Shown piece by piece: positions 11,601 through 27,125 of a DNA stretch of 64,000 nucleotides. The first letter of the stretch is position 1. The number at the start of each line of letters is the position of its first letter. A program made the translations under genes and the position numbers. The stretch comes from Pleodorina starrii. Lineage: Eukaryota; Chlorophyta; Chlorophyceae; Chlamydomonadales; Volvocaceae. Under the pieces are notes generated by a model, which saw nothing but the letters and a program-made list of their open reading frames with translations, was not told the origin of the DNA and made no database searches. The stretch is from the NCBI GenBank assembly GCA_030267565.1, contig BRXU01000014.1, positions 1,152,001 to 1,216,000 on the forward strand. The letters run 5' to 3'.

Positions 11601-14600
11601 CCCGGGTTCCCCGCCTGGAGGCGCTCAATGAGCGGTGGGGCACCAACTTCAGCTCCTGGGAGGGGGTGGCGCCCTCGGCACTGGAGGCGGGCAGCTTCAT
11701 GGGGCCGGACCTGACACCCAGGTGAGCGGGGCGGGGGCGGGGAGGGGCGGGGCGGGGCTTCTGAGCTGGTGGGCTGGTGGGCTTGTTTGGCAGTGGTGGA
11801 GGTGGAGGAGGAGGAGGAGGAGGAGGAGGAGGAGGAGGAGGAGGCACTCCGCTGTGTCGCTGAGTTGGATATCGGCAGGGAGCGGGTGCAGGCGCAAGCG
11901 CAGCGCTACGAGGTTGGCACAGCTTGAAGGGGGAGGGAGGGGGGCTGGCGAGGCTGGCGGGGCCCGGGTCCGTCGGCCCTTGCGTGTGGGTTCGGTTGGT
12001 AGGCCACCTGAACCGCCCCTTGAGCGGGTGAAGGCGGTGAACCCCCGGTGACATTCGTTACTCACGTCCACACGGCTGTTCGGACTGCTGCTGTGTTCGG
12101 ACTGCTGCCTTTCGGGGCAACATGCTGGTTTGGTTTGTTTGGTTTGGTCTCGATTGCTGAGTTCTTGTTGGTTAGCACGTGCACGTGTCTTGCGTGTGTA
12201 CGGCTGGTTGCAGGTATTGGGACTTCATCACCTTCCGGGAGCTGTACGGCGCGCAGGTGCTCAACCGCGCGTGCGCTGCCGTACAGGCGTCCGGCGCGCG
12301 CTGCTTCCACCACGTGCCCGAGTTCTTCACCGTACTGGATGCGGTGTACGGCACCACCATGCTGAAACACATCGCCGCCTCCCCCAACACCGACTTCCTC
12401 ATCGTCTCGTCCAACTTCCAAACCTCGTACGGCGCCGCGATGAGCCCCACCAAGTACGACATGCGGCGACGTGTGTAGTGCTGTTGGTCGTTGGGAGGGA
12501 ATCATAGCCACTTGACCTGCAAATTGCAGCACCGGAACAGGCGAGGTGTGTGTGTGCCGGCTGCCGGGGCGCGTGCTCGCGTGTGTGCGTTGCTGACCTA
12601 ACCCTAACCAGGCGCTCTGAGGCCCTCCGAGAGGAGGGGCACGCGCAAGGGGGAACCAAGGACGCGGCGAGGTTTGGTGGGAGAGACGCGCTGATTGGCA
12701 GCCGGCAAGAAACTAAAACCCGCCAACAAAACCTTAAAACCCGCCAAGGAGCTACACCTGGTACACCCGGGACCCGCCGTGCACATGAAACGTACCCCGC
12801 CCTCCGTTTCTTCACGTCAGCTCTGTCCCTCCGCTGCAGTACCTCCGCTATTTGATTACTATCGCCCTCCTCCCGCCCTCCTCCCGCCCCCCTGGCTATC
12901 CGGCCCCAACCCGTTCGTGCCTCTTCCCAACCGCTCCCCCGGTTTCCATCTCCATTCACCGCCACGCGGCGCCCGTCCATCTTCCCTCCCACCCCACCCC
13001 AACCCAATACCCAAACCGACCCGCAGGATACGCCTGGGCCTGGCGGCGGTGGCGGTGTACGGCAAACCCGTGTACTTTGAGGCCGCCCTGGAGCACTCTC
13101 CCTCCCTAGAGTCCGTCGAGGCTGCCGTACACCTGGCGCTGACCGCTGGCGTCAACGGCGTGGGGTTGAGCAACTGGCTCGGGCGCGTCAAGCCGGGGCC
13201 GCCGCTGCTGGCGGCGCTGCAGCCGCAGGTGCCGTACTGCCGTACCACGGAGGCGGTGGGCGTGTTCGTGCACCTTGACTCGTGCGCCGCGTTCCACGGA
13301 TTGCAGGTGGGTTGGCTGCGTGAGTGCCTGTATGTGAGTATATGTGAGTGTGCGTGCGTGTTTGTGTGGTTGTGGGTGCATGTGCGTTCAGCGGGGTGTG
13401 AGGGTGCGAGCGTGGGAGGATGGGAGGGTGGGAGGCTTGTCGCTCAAGCTTAGGCCAAGCCCCGCTCCCCAGGAGGAGGAGGAGGAGGAGGAGGCCGAGA
13501 TACGGGGGACCGCAGCGAAGGAGGAGGGGGAGGACGAGGAGGGGGAGAGGGAGGAAGATCGAAAGCAGAGGGCAGAGGGCGGCGGGCAGGCACAAGGGAC
13601 CGGCGGGCGTCGCGGCCCCGACCCACCGACCCGAACCACAGCCGCCGCGCCTCGCCGCGCCTCGCCTCCTTACGGGGTTTGTGAAACCTCGCAGTGGCCG
13701 TGGATCGAGAGAGCTGCTGTAACGAGAGCAGCCTCTCTCTCTCCGGCCCGCCCTCCTTAGCCCCAACCCCCACAGCCCCTTCTTACCCACCCGCCTCAAC
13801 CCTTGTCGAGGCCTGCGCCGCCTGCCCCAGACCATACCCCGCGCCGCATCCCCGCCGCCCCCCAGCCCCACACAACCCTGACCCCATCGCTTGACTACCG
13901 GTACGCTCTCTTGCCTAACACCTTGCATGCACTCTGCCCCTCCCCCAAATCCATCGCCGCGGGTTTCCTAACTTTACCTATGAGGTATGACAAGACCCCC
14001 CTCCCCTCCCCCATCCCGGTCCCCCCCCGGTGCTGCACTTGCAGTGGAAATGGGATCGCAAGGACCCCATCGACGATGTGGTTCAGGTCAGTGGGTCCGG
14101 CGGCGTGTTGCCTGATTAGGCCACACAAGTGCGCCATACACGGCGTGTTGCCTAACTAGGCACACGAACATTGCCCATAGACGGCGCGTTGCCGGGTCAA
14201 GCACACAACCACTGGCACCGCATGGCGCCTCCCTGGACCGCGCCCGCTTGCCTCGGTCCCGTTTGTTCGCCTTTTCCGCAACCTGCCCCCTTGTTGTTGT
14301 GGAGGTTCGAGAGCCCCCTGCCGCCCGCCACCACACCCACCCACCCATCCTGCACACAGTTACACGGTTACGCAAAATCACCTCCCTTCGCCTTCGCCTG
14401 ACGGGAACAACCACACAAATTCCCCTTGGGCCTCCGCCCCCCCCTCCTTATATGTAGATAACCTCCCCTCGGCCCAACCTTGTAAACCCCCCTCCCTCCC
14501 TCCCTCCTCCCAACCCTCCCCCAGGGCCTAGCTGAGCCGCTCGCCGCCAGCTGCGGCATCTCCGTGTCGGTCTTCCTGGAGCTGGCCACCCTGCAGGTGC

Positions 14601-15629
14601 GTTGGGTCGGTCAGTGGGGGCCCTGTCTGTACCGTATCTCATTTCTGTTAGGGTCCCCCCGGGTCCATCCGCTTGACGCCGTCTCCGTCCCTTCGGTGCT
14701 GAGGTACACCTCCTTCATTCCCCCCCCCCCGGTAGGCCGCGCTGACCTCCCTGGATCGGGTGGTGTTCGTGGAGCCCCTGGTGCTGCTGGGGGATGCGCA
14801 GGTGGGCCCGATGGGGAGGACACACAGGGGAGGGGGGCCGGGTGGGGGGGGGGAGGGGTAGGGTTAGGCGGGGTGGGGTAACGAGGGCGAAATCACAGCC
14901 GGATGGATACACAGCCCACATGGGGAGTGGGAGGGAAGGGGAGGGGGCAAGAGGGCCAGGGGGGGTAGTAAGGGCGAAAGCGCACAGAAGGGGAATGGGA
15001 ATGGGATGGGGGAAGGCGCGGGCTGGGGCTCCTCGGGTACACATGCGGCGGGGGGCCGTGCGTGTATGGGGAGGGGTGGTGCGTGTGCGTGTGTGTGTGT
15101 GGGGGGGGGGGTAGGGGAGGCGGCTCGGCCCGACAGCCAGGCGTGCTCGGAGACGTGACGGGTCCACGGGGCCAGCAGCAGCTGGGAGGGCGAGGGCGAG
15201 GGCGAGGGTGAGGGCGCCACCAGAGGGCGCACGCCCTGCCGCAACGGAGGCGGTGGCCGTGGCCCTGCCTGTCCCCACCGTCCCCACCTGTCCTCGTCCG
15301 ACTGATTTCCCAACCCTGCAAACCGCCCCCCTCTCCCCGCGCCTTGCGTGCCTTCCGCCTCCTCGCCTCCCTTTACTTCCCGGCCCGCCGCCTCCACCCT
15401 GCATCGCCCTCCCCTGGGCCCCCACCTCACCTCTGCCGCCTCCTTCCACCCCTCCCCTCCCCTCCCTTCCCCTCCCTTCCTCTCCACCCCGGCCCGTCCT
15501 GCCCGCCCTCAGCTGGACTTGTACACGCAGGTCAAGGAGGCCGTTCGCGCCATGCCGCACAGCTTCCTGCACCTCCCCTTCAATCAGACCCGCGGCATCC
15601 GAACAGTCGTCATGCCCGACCTGCGCTGA
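8689..15629 (+). CDS. GH42-like (beta-galactosidase-type) glycoside hydrolase, probably membrane anchored
   Basis: Eleven phase-consistent exons: 8689-9162, 9770-9846, 10643-10793, 11172-11222, 11573-11721, 12214-12453, 13027-13306, 14045-14086, 14525-14596, 14736-14801, 15513-15629 (TGA). The product is 572 residues. Residues about 24-43 form one hydrophobic segment after an Arg-rich start, typical of a type II signal anchor, so the enzyme would face the Golgi/secretory lumen. The body looks like a clan GH-A TIM barrel: YNNEYE (Asn-Glu, candidate acid/base E232), RWLSARVPRLEALNERWGT (about 257-275), a pattern common in GH42, SSNFQTSYG near the end of exon 6, and PVYFEAALE (candidate nucleophile E399). 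Substrate is unknown; other GH-A families remain possible. The start ATG opens the longest frame directly before the anchor. The gene is a tandem paralogue of the partial gene at the left edge. Intron 4 and intron 9 carry copies of a dispersed short repeat. Confidence 0.72.
10317..10363 (+). repeat. 15-bp tandem repeat in intron 2 of the GH42-like gene
   Basis: Three copies of a unit reading ACGGGTGGCTGCAAC with small changes. A GCAT-rich tract (about 10086-10117) lies in the same intron. Confidence 0.6.
11235..11296 (-). repeat. Dispersed intron repeat, copy A (inverted)
   Basis: On the minus strand this reads GTTCGCCAACGCCGTCTCCG then TCCCTCCGCTGCGGCATCTC and an oligo-T/C tail, closely matching copies at 56757 and 60417. 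It starts about 12 bp after the exon 4 donor (11223). In this inverted orientation it lies at the 5' end of the intron. Confidence 0.75.
11360..11405 (+). repeat. 15-bp tandem repeat in intron 4 of the GH42-like gene
   Basis: Three consecutive copies of ACACCTCTTTGAAC plus one linking base. Confidence 0.7.
11800..11844 (+). repeat. (GGA)n tract in intron 5
   Basis: Long uninterrupted GGA run, about 12 units, following GGTGGAGGT. A similar shorter run lies in intron 7 near 13471-13495. Confidence 0.8.
14099..14212 (+). repeat. About 42-bp tandem repeat, three degenerate copies, in intron 8
   Basis: Each copy begins GGCGTGTTGCC (third copy GGCGCGTTGCC) and includes AGGC/AAGC-CACAC. It starts 12 bp after the exon 8 donor. 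Confidence 0.6.
14661..14730 (+). repeat. Dispersed intron repeat, copy B
   Basis: Contains TTGACGCCGTCTCCGTCCCT followed by TCGGTGCTGAGGTA and a C-rich tail, and runs to within 5 bp of the exon 10 acceptor (AG at 14734-14735). It is a diverged member of the family at 56757 and 60417. Confidence 0.6.
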
Positions 15630-18600
15630 TAGCTAAGGAGGCATCAGATAGGTAGAGGGGTGGATGTATGGCTGGATACGGATGTATAGCGGATGGATGG
15701 ATGGGTACAGATGGATGAATATGTATGAATGTGAATGGGTGGATATGGATGCCTTTGGTAGATAACCCGCCTCAGGGAGTGCAGCACAGCACAGCACAGC
15801 GCAGCACAGCGCAGCGGAGTGGCGGGCAGTGCGGTGGGCATCGTGGCGGGTGGATTGACAGGGCGGATGGGCGGCGGCCTAGGCGCCATCAGCAATCAAG
15901 GAGGCAGACTGGAGGTCCGCAGACTGCAGAGGGTGAAGCAGGCGCTTAAGGCCACCCGAGGGGGTGGGGGAGTGAAGGACCCGCAGCGGCAGCAGGCGGC
16001 GGCGGGCTGACCGACCCACGGGTCGGCAGGGCCCCCGAGGACGGCCCACCACCGCTGCGTGCGGCTGCGGAGGCGCCGGTGCTGGCAGAGACGGCAGAGG
16101 CGGCGGTGGCGGCAGCTGCGCCGGAGGCGGCGGAAGCGGTGGCAAGAGGCCTGTGGGGCCAGTGACTGCTAAAGAAGAAAGGAAAGGAGGTGAGGAACGA
16201 AACGAGAAGGGGGGAAGGAGAACTGCCAATCAGCAAGGTTGGGTGTGCCCTGCGGACCTGCGGCGGCGTCTGTCCAACCCCGCTGCCTGCGTCTCGGGGG
16301 GTGGGTGGGTTCAGGGAGTGATATGCTCGGGGGGGAGTGACCACCATTGCGGTTCAGGCATGCTGGGTGATGTGACAATGCGACCACAATTTGATGGGCT
16401 GTGATGGGCTGTGATGGACGTTGAACCCTCGGCGGTGCCGTTCCTGCCTGACACTGCCTTCGGTAGATTTCCTGATAGACTGTCACTGCCTTTGATTGCA
16501 TCACATGAGCACTGGGGGATTCGAGGGGGGGCGCGGACAAAAGGCAATCTGCCCTGCGGGACGGGGCGGGGGGCGTACATAGAAATTGTTGCGTGGTTTC
16601 ATCGGCGGCGGTGGAGCGTTGGCTCGTGCCGGGCCCTGTGTGGCTGTGTGCATGTATGTGTGTTTGGGTGGGGGGATGCGAGGGTGGAGCTGGGTCGCTG
16701 TGGCCGTGGGGGAAGTGGCTGCGCGGGAGGCTCATTGGAGGGGCCTCCGCCAAAAGCGCAAGACTCAGTGATGCTGTTTGTGCACGTTCGTATCAACGCC
16801 ATACCATCTTCCGTACTAGTACGGCAGTAGATGGTACGGCATCAGCGCCTGTGGCGGATGACCAACGGCCGCGCACGCGTGCGGGTCGACGTTCATGTTC
16901 TCGCCTGCCTTGCCGATCAACGGAACCAGGCAACCGAAAACAGTCATGCAAACCGAAAGATCAAGTCATGCAACTGCAACATACTCAAGATCAAATGGAT
17001 CCATCCATCTATATGCGGTTCCCCGAACGAGCCAACCTGCTCGCAACCCGTTCCACCGTCGTCGTGTCACGCCTGGGGGTTGGAATCAAGCCACGCCTGT
17101 GGCGGCCGGGCTGTCGATTTGTCGTGCACCGGGCTATCCTCCCTCTTGTCGCCGGCCGTTGAACTTGCATTGCGTCGGCTGGCTGCCCCGCCGAGGTGCC
17201 TTGCCATACGAGTTAATGTCGTTCTCGTGGCGTACCGTAGGCGTTACACGTGTCACGCTCATGTCGCGAATGGTCGAGGCAGTTTGTGATGTACCGTATG
17301 TATGGAGGCTACTGTGCAGAATGTGCGGAGGCGCACAGTGCGCACCCAAGGAGTGCGTGCGTGATTTGTTTTTGTGTGTGTATGGAGATTGGAGAAGGCG
17401 GAAGGGGGAAGGGGAAAAGGGAGGAGGCGCGGGCCACGGCGGGCGGCCAAGACGCCAGCCCGCCTGCCGCGTCGAAGCACTGCTGTACGGAGGGCGGCAG
17501 TCCGTACGATTCCGAGCGCGCCTGCATCGGAGGGGCTGTCCTGTGTTTTTGTTGGTACTGCTGCTCTGAGTCCGTTGACCCGCCTGGATCCGACAGCGCA
17601 TGACGCGACCTGCGACGCACGTGTATAGCGCACTGCACTGGTTTCTTCCTTGACCGTAGTCGTATCCATCCCGTCGAATAATTCATCCGTTCGCATCCCC
17701 GTATTCGTTGTCATTCGTGGTGCTTGGGCCAGGGACGCAGGGGTGGCCGCGGGTGTGTATGTGTGTGTTTCGGGGCTGCGGGCCTCATGACCTGGCGTGC
17801 CTTTGTTGCCGCTTTATCCCTCTCTGTACGATAGCCCAACGGCAGCCTTGGTCTGGAGGGCGGCGTCGCGCTCGGTGCCCTACCGGCGCGGGGTACCTCC
17901 GTGCTCTCGGCTGCGCGCTTGCACCATTGCCTTTTCCCCCGCTGGTCTTGGCAAGGCCGCTGTAGAAATGCGCCGGCGCTTGTCATTCCTGCATGCTGCA
18001 TCTTCTCCGTTCTGTCGTACTATTCTTTTTTTACCTTACTGACATCCTCTTGGTGGTTATGGTGGTAGGTACGTAGGTAGGTAGTAGGTATTGAAGCGCG
18101 CTCCAGACCGGTGAGGACCGATTAGAACCAGAGAGCCGTCGTGGCGTAGGGCCATGATCCCATGAAGAACGGACAAAGGTGCATTGGTGGTGGTGGTGTT
18201 TTGTGCCTGTCGGGACGGTGGTAGAGGCCAAGTACGTCGATTGCGACCGGTAGTAGTAGTGGTAGCTTGCAGACCATCCAAAATTTCCGGCGAGAAATTG
18301 GCATATTGTTTACTGTTTGGCAGGAGCCTCAGGGGCCTGGGACGAGCTGTGCGCCGGGTTGGCTCGGGGGGACCGCCCTCACCGCTGTAATGCCGACGTG
18401 AGAGGCTTCTGACGCATTCATCCAGAATACGGTACCCTCAACCCACGACAGGGGCAGCCATCGTTCCCAGGTGTGCTGCGTGTGGCGCAACCTCTGGCGC
18501 GGATGGGCTCCCTTCCATGTGTTAGCCCGTCACCCTCCCCACTCCCGCCGGAAGTGTCCCCGCTCCACCGGTTCCAACCCGCGCACACATGCACGTGTAC

Positions 18601-19473
18601 ATGCTTCCATGATAAGCCTTGGATCGCCACCCTTGGAAGACACGCACGCGCAGCTGCAGTTGATCTTCAGGGGGATGCAGTGTCGTCGTGACGCGGGCAC
18701 ACAGCACTGGGCTGAAGCCACACAGCCACACGGGCCAGCAAACCCAGGAACACGCCACCAGAATGTGGCGTACTGCCCTCAAGAACTGGGGCGGTCTCAA
18801 ACGCGTTCAGGTAGGTAGGTTATCGCCAGGGCTGCTGTTCCTCCCCCCCCCCCACTGCCCGGGAGTGGACGGCTTCCCTGCCGGGATGCAGGGGCGGCGG
18901 GCGATGGTGGCGGTGTGCCTCAGCACACGCATACAGCCCGTGGACATAGGGCATCGACGAGAAAGGGGTGGGTTCACGGGCGAGGCGGGCAGCACCTTGG
19001 TGGTCGCGGGAGGGTGCAGTCTTCGAGAGAGGGCCCAAGAGCTCGTAGCGCTGCCGCAGCCATCGGGCGGCGTTGCGCGGTGGAGGCGGCGGCGGAGTAC
19101 GGGGACCCGGTTCAGGGCGGAGGAGCAGGCGGAGGCATGATGGACAGACGGACGGGTTTGACGGGGAAGAGCTGATGGCCGTTTGGCGCAGTGGCAGCCT
19201 CTGGTTGGTGGGCCGGAATGGTGGTGTATGCCGGCTGCGGAGGGCGCCGGCGAAGGCCGTGGGGGTGGCTGTGAGCCTGGTGGTCGTCGCAGCCACCGCC
19301 GCACGCGCAGCACCGGAAGGGAGGAGGGTGCACGCCCAAGCAGCTGTCTGTCGGTGACGGGCTGGGGACGGGACGAGAGTGGGGGATGCGGGGTGCTGCA
19401 CGTACGCCAAGTGGGGCTTGCCTGTTGGGCGAGTGGAGGCCGAGGCGGGTTGGCGGCTCAGTCCATCCGCCGC
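15630..19473. other. Spacer between two convergent genes
   Basis: The GH42-like gene (+) and TTLL9 (-) converge here, so both 3' UTRs must lie in this stretch. It contains a GATG-rich tract (about 15660-15745), a CACAG/CGCAG run (15783-15818), and a perfect 14-bp palindrome CCGTACTAGTACGG near 16813. I do not recognise any gene; frames present lack domains and strand-specific splice structure. A TGTAA-type polyadenylation signal is not evident close to either stop codon. Confidence 0.55.
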
Positions 19474-24596
<5,123 letters not shown>

Positions 24597-24928
24597 AGTA
24601 TGATAATGGAAATGTTGAAAACAAGGATATGTATTTGTGTGATTTTACAGCCACTTCTCAACATGGTTCGATAACAAGGGCTGGCTGTCCGTTTCTGCGC
24701 GGATCGCATCCGTACACAAAGTCCGCTGTCACCTGTCAGAAGTACTCTATCTTACTACAGCTGGAATAGACAATTATTACCGTAACGTATGACCGTGTGC
24801 AGGTAGCGGCGCTCCCGTTTACAGCCCGCACGCCATTACTTCATCAACAAAGGAGCTTAGTACAGCGCGAGGGAGGTGCTGAGGCGCTATCGCATACATA
24901 GATAGCACATTGCTTGCTTCAACGGGCA
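24597..24928. promoter_or_regulatory. Divergent promoter interval of TTLL9 and mL45
   Basis: Only 332 bp separate the TTLL9 start codon (minus strand) from the mL45 start codon (plus strand). The interval is clearly richer in A+T than the flanking exons, as expected of a promoter. It must hold both 5' UTRs unless further 5' non-coding exons exist. No TATA box or named element can be assigned with confidence. Confidence 0.6.
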
Positions 24929-27125
24929 ATGTCTCAGCGACACGCGGCGCTCGGTGTCGTGGGCATCGGGATGGCGCTGCGGAACGCTGTTCAGCAGGTG
25001 CGCGGAGTCCTCCGACGAGCGTGACATGATCCCAAACGCGCCGAGCCGACAACCCTAATCGATGCGTTGCCGGTTGCGGCTACATAAACACAGGCTGGCG
25101 GGTGGTACGCGCGGCCGGCGGGGTCGCTTATCACGTCGCAGCCCAGCACCAGCTTCGCGGCGGCCAGCGTCATGCTCAGGTGGGTGCCACGCCTGCGGGC
25201 CCTTCAATGAGTGCCTTCCGGAGTGAAAGGCGTGCGGCATGGAGCCTGCTGCCATCCCTACTTCACTCCTGACGGCGTCACCCCTGCCCTGTGCAGCCAG
25301 AAGACAAGGCTGGCCAATGCCAATTTCATGCCCCTACACCCACCCACATAGCTCAAGATTCGTGCGCAACCAAACCCAGATCCGTGCGTTTTAACATCAC
25401 GCGGCACCGCGGCCCTCCCCTATTCCGCCTTGCCCGCAAAGAACCCATCACGCTCAGTCGCGACACTGCATCCCGCCCGCGCCCGCAGTCCCACGCAGTC
25501 CATGTCCTCGATGCGCCCAACCTCCCTGGGGTTCGACCCCTGGTCCTTCTTTGACTACCGGAAATTCGTCTATCCGGACGTGTACGATACCAATGAGGCG
25601 CTACTATGCAACCGTTACAAGACCCATGGGTCGGTCATAGACCGGTATGTGCCGCCCAAGCCTTTCACGCACTGGAACCCGCTGCTGGACCCGGAGCTCG
25701 ATCGCAGGACCAAGTACTTCAACTTTAGGTGGGCGCTCCTTGGCCTCGCGTAACTCGCGCGCTGGCCGCCGCACGCCACCCTGGTGCTCCTCCTCGGCAA
25801 GTTCCGTTTCGCAGCCCTGCGATGCTGCGAAACATCACAGGGCGGCCAGCGCGCCCTCTTAGTGCCAGGCGGAGGGCTGCCTCACGCCTCACTTTCGCCC
25901 GCCGTCCTGCCCGGCCCGATGGCACCAACACACGCGCAGGCTGTACGCCAGCTTCATCTGCTACCGCTCCCTGTGGGGTTTCAGTAAGCCGGAGCTGCAG
26001 GCCCGCATCCTGGCCGCCTACAAGAGCGTCCACCTGGCCCTGGCAACCGGCGACATGCGATACGCCGAGCCGGTAGGCCTGCGACTCAGTGAGAGTGGCA
26101 GTTGGTGGGTTGAGAGTGAAATGTGGGGCCATCGATGGTTGGGGCACGTCCGGCGCCGGGCCGGTACGCCTGTCGTGAGCGGGCCGGGCGGGGGAGGGGG
26201 TAAGGGGAGGGGGCGTGCGGCCGCCGGGACGGTCGCGGCTGCCGGCGCGGCAGGGCCCACGAAGGATGACTGTGGTCCTTTCCACAGTTTGCTTTTCTTC
26301 TGCACTGCGGCGTACTCGACGCGGAAGGGTGTGTGTGCAAGCACCAATAGCAACGCGGCAATTACCGCGCGCCATACCTTCGCAGCGCACCTCCCCGCTG
26401 CGAGTTCGTCTTCCTTCTGTACTGCCCGCTTCCCTTCCCGCGGCCCCGCCGCTCCTTCACAGTACGTCACGGAGAACATGCTCATGCGGCTCAACGGCGA
26501 GGTGTCCAAGCGCGGCCGCGCCGCGCGCGTGGAGTGGCGCATGGCCTCCGAGCCCGACCCACGGGACATCCGGCTGGTGTCGGGGTCCGTGGTTCACAAC
26601 CCGCTCAAGCAGGGTCGCCTCCACTTCGTGCAGTGGACAGCCCGCATCCCGTCGCGGCAGGTGGTGGCGGTGTACGACGCGCGAGGCAACCTACTGGCAG
26701 GCACGTCACCTTGTTTGCCTGCTTGTCTGCTTTGCCTGGATAGCTGGCTGGCTGGGGTTTGCAGGCGATTGGGCGGGGGCGGCGGGCAGGCTAGTCGGGA
26801 TGGCTTGCAGGCGGCATGGCTGGCGGGCGAAGACGCACCCGAGGGTCCTGCCTGCATTGCACTCCCTCTCGTGCGATCCACGGTCCGTACCCGCCCCACG
26901 CCCCCTGCAGGCCACTCCGCTGACGTTGCCTGCTTCCCATCGCTGCGTTTTCGTCTTCGTTACCTCCCCCCTAATGCGGGTCCTTACCCCGCAGGAGACC
27001 CCGAGAAGGAGCTGGAGGTGGTGGATTACTGGGTATTCGAGCGCCCAGTCCTGAAGGCCTTGGTGGCGCCGAGGCCGGGGCCGCAGGGGGCGGACTGGCG
27101 GCTGCTGGAGCGGCTGCAGTGCTGA
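24929..27125 (+). CDS. MRPL45: Mitochondrial ribosomal protein mL45 (MRPL45, Tim44-like fold)
   Basis: Five exons: 24929-24997, 25499-25728, 25940-26072, 26463-26700, 26995-27125 (TGA), giving 266 residues. Exon 1 encodes a short basic/hydrophobic peptide (MSQRHAALGVVGIGMALRN) fitting a mitochondrial presequence; it is the least certain exon, because exon 2 also contains in-frame Mets. The body aligns with human MRPL45 along its length: YVPP, the YVTE/LVTE motif, TARIPSRQVVAVYDARGNLL (human [20 protein letters not shown]) and VVDYWVFERP (human VLEYVVFEKQ). mL45 sits at the peptide exit of the mitoribosome large subunit and helps dock it to the inner membrane. Intron 4 would use a GC donor (CAG|GCACGT), because no GT donor gives the required phase. 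Confidence 0.9.

Noticed and set aside
16831..17289. 152-residue + strand frame in the spacer after the GH42-like gene
   Set aside because: No recognisable domain and no splice context; lies in a convergent spacer.
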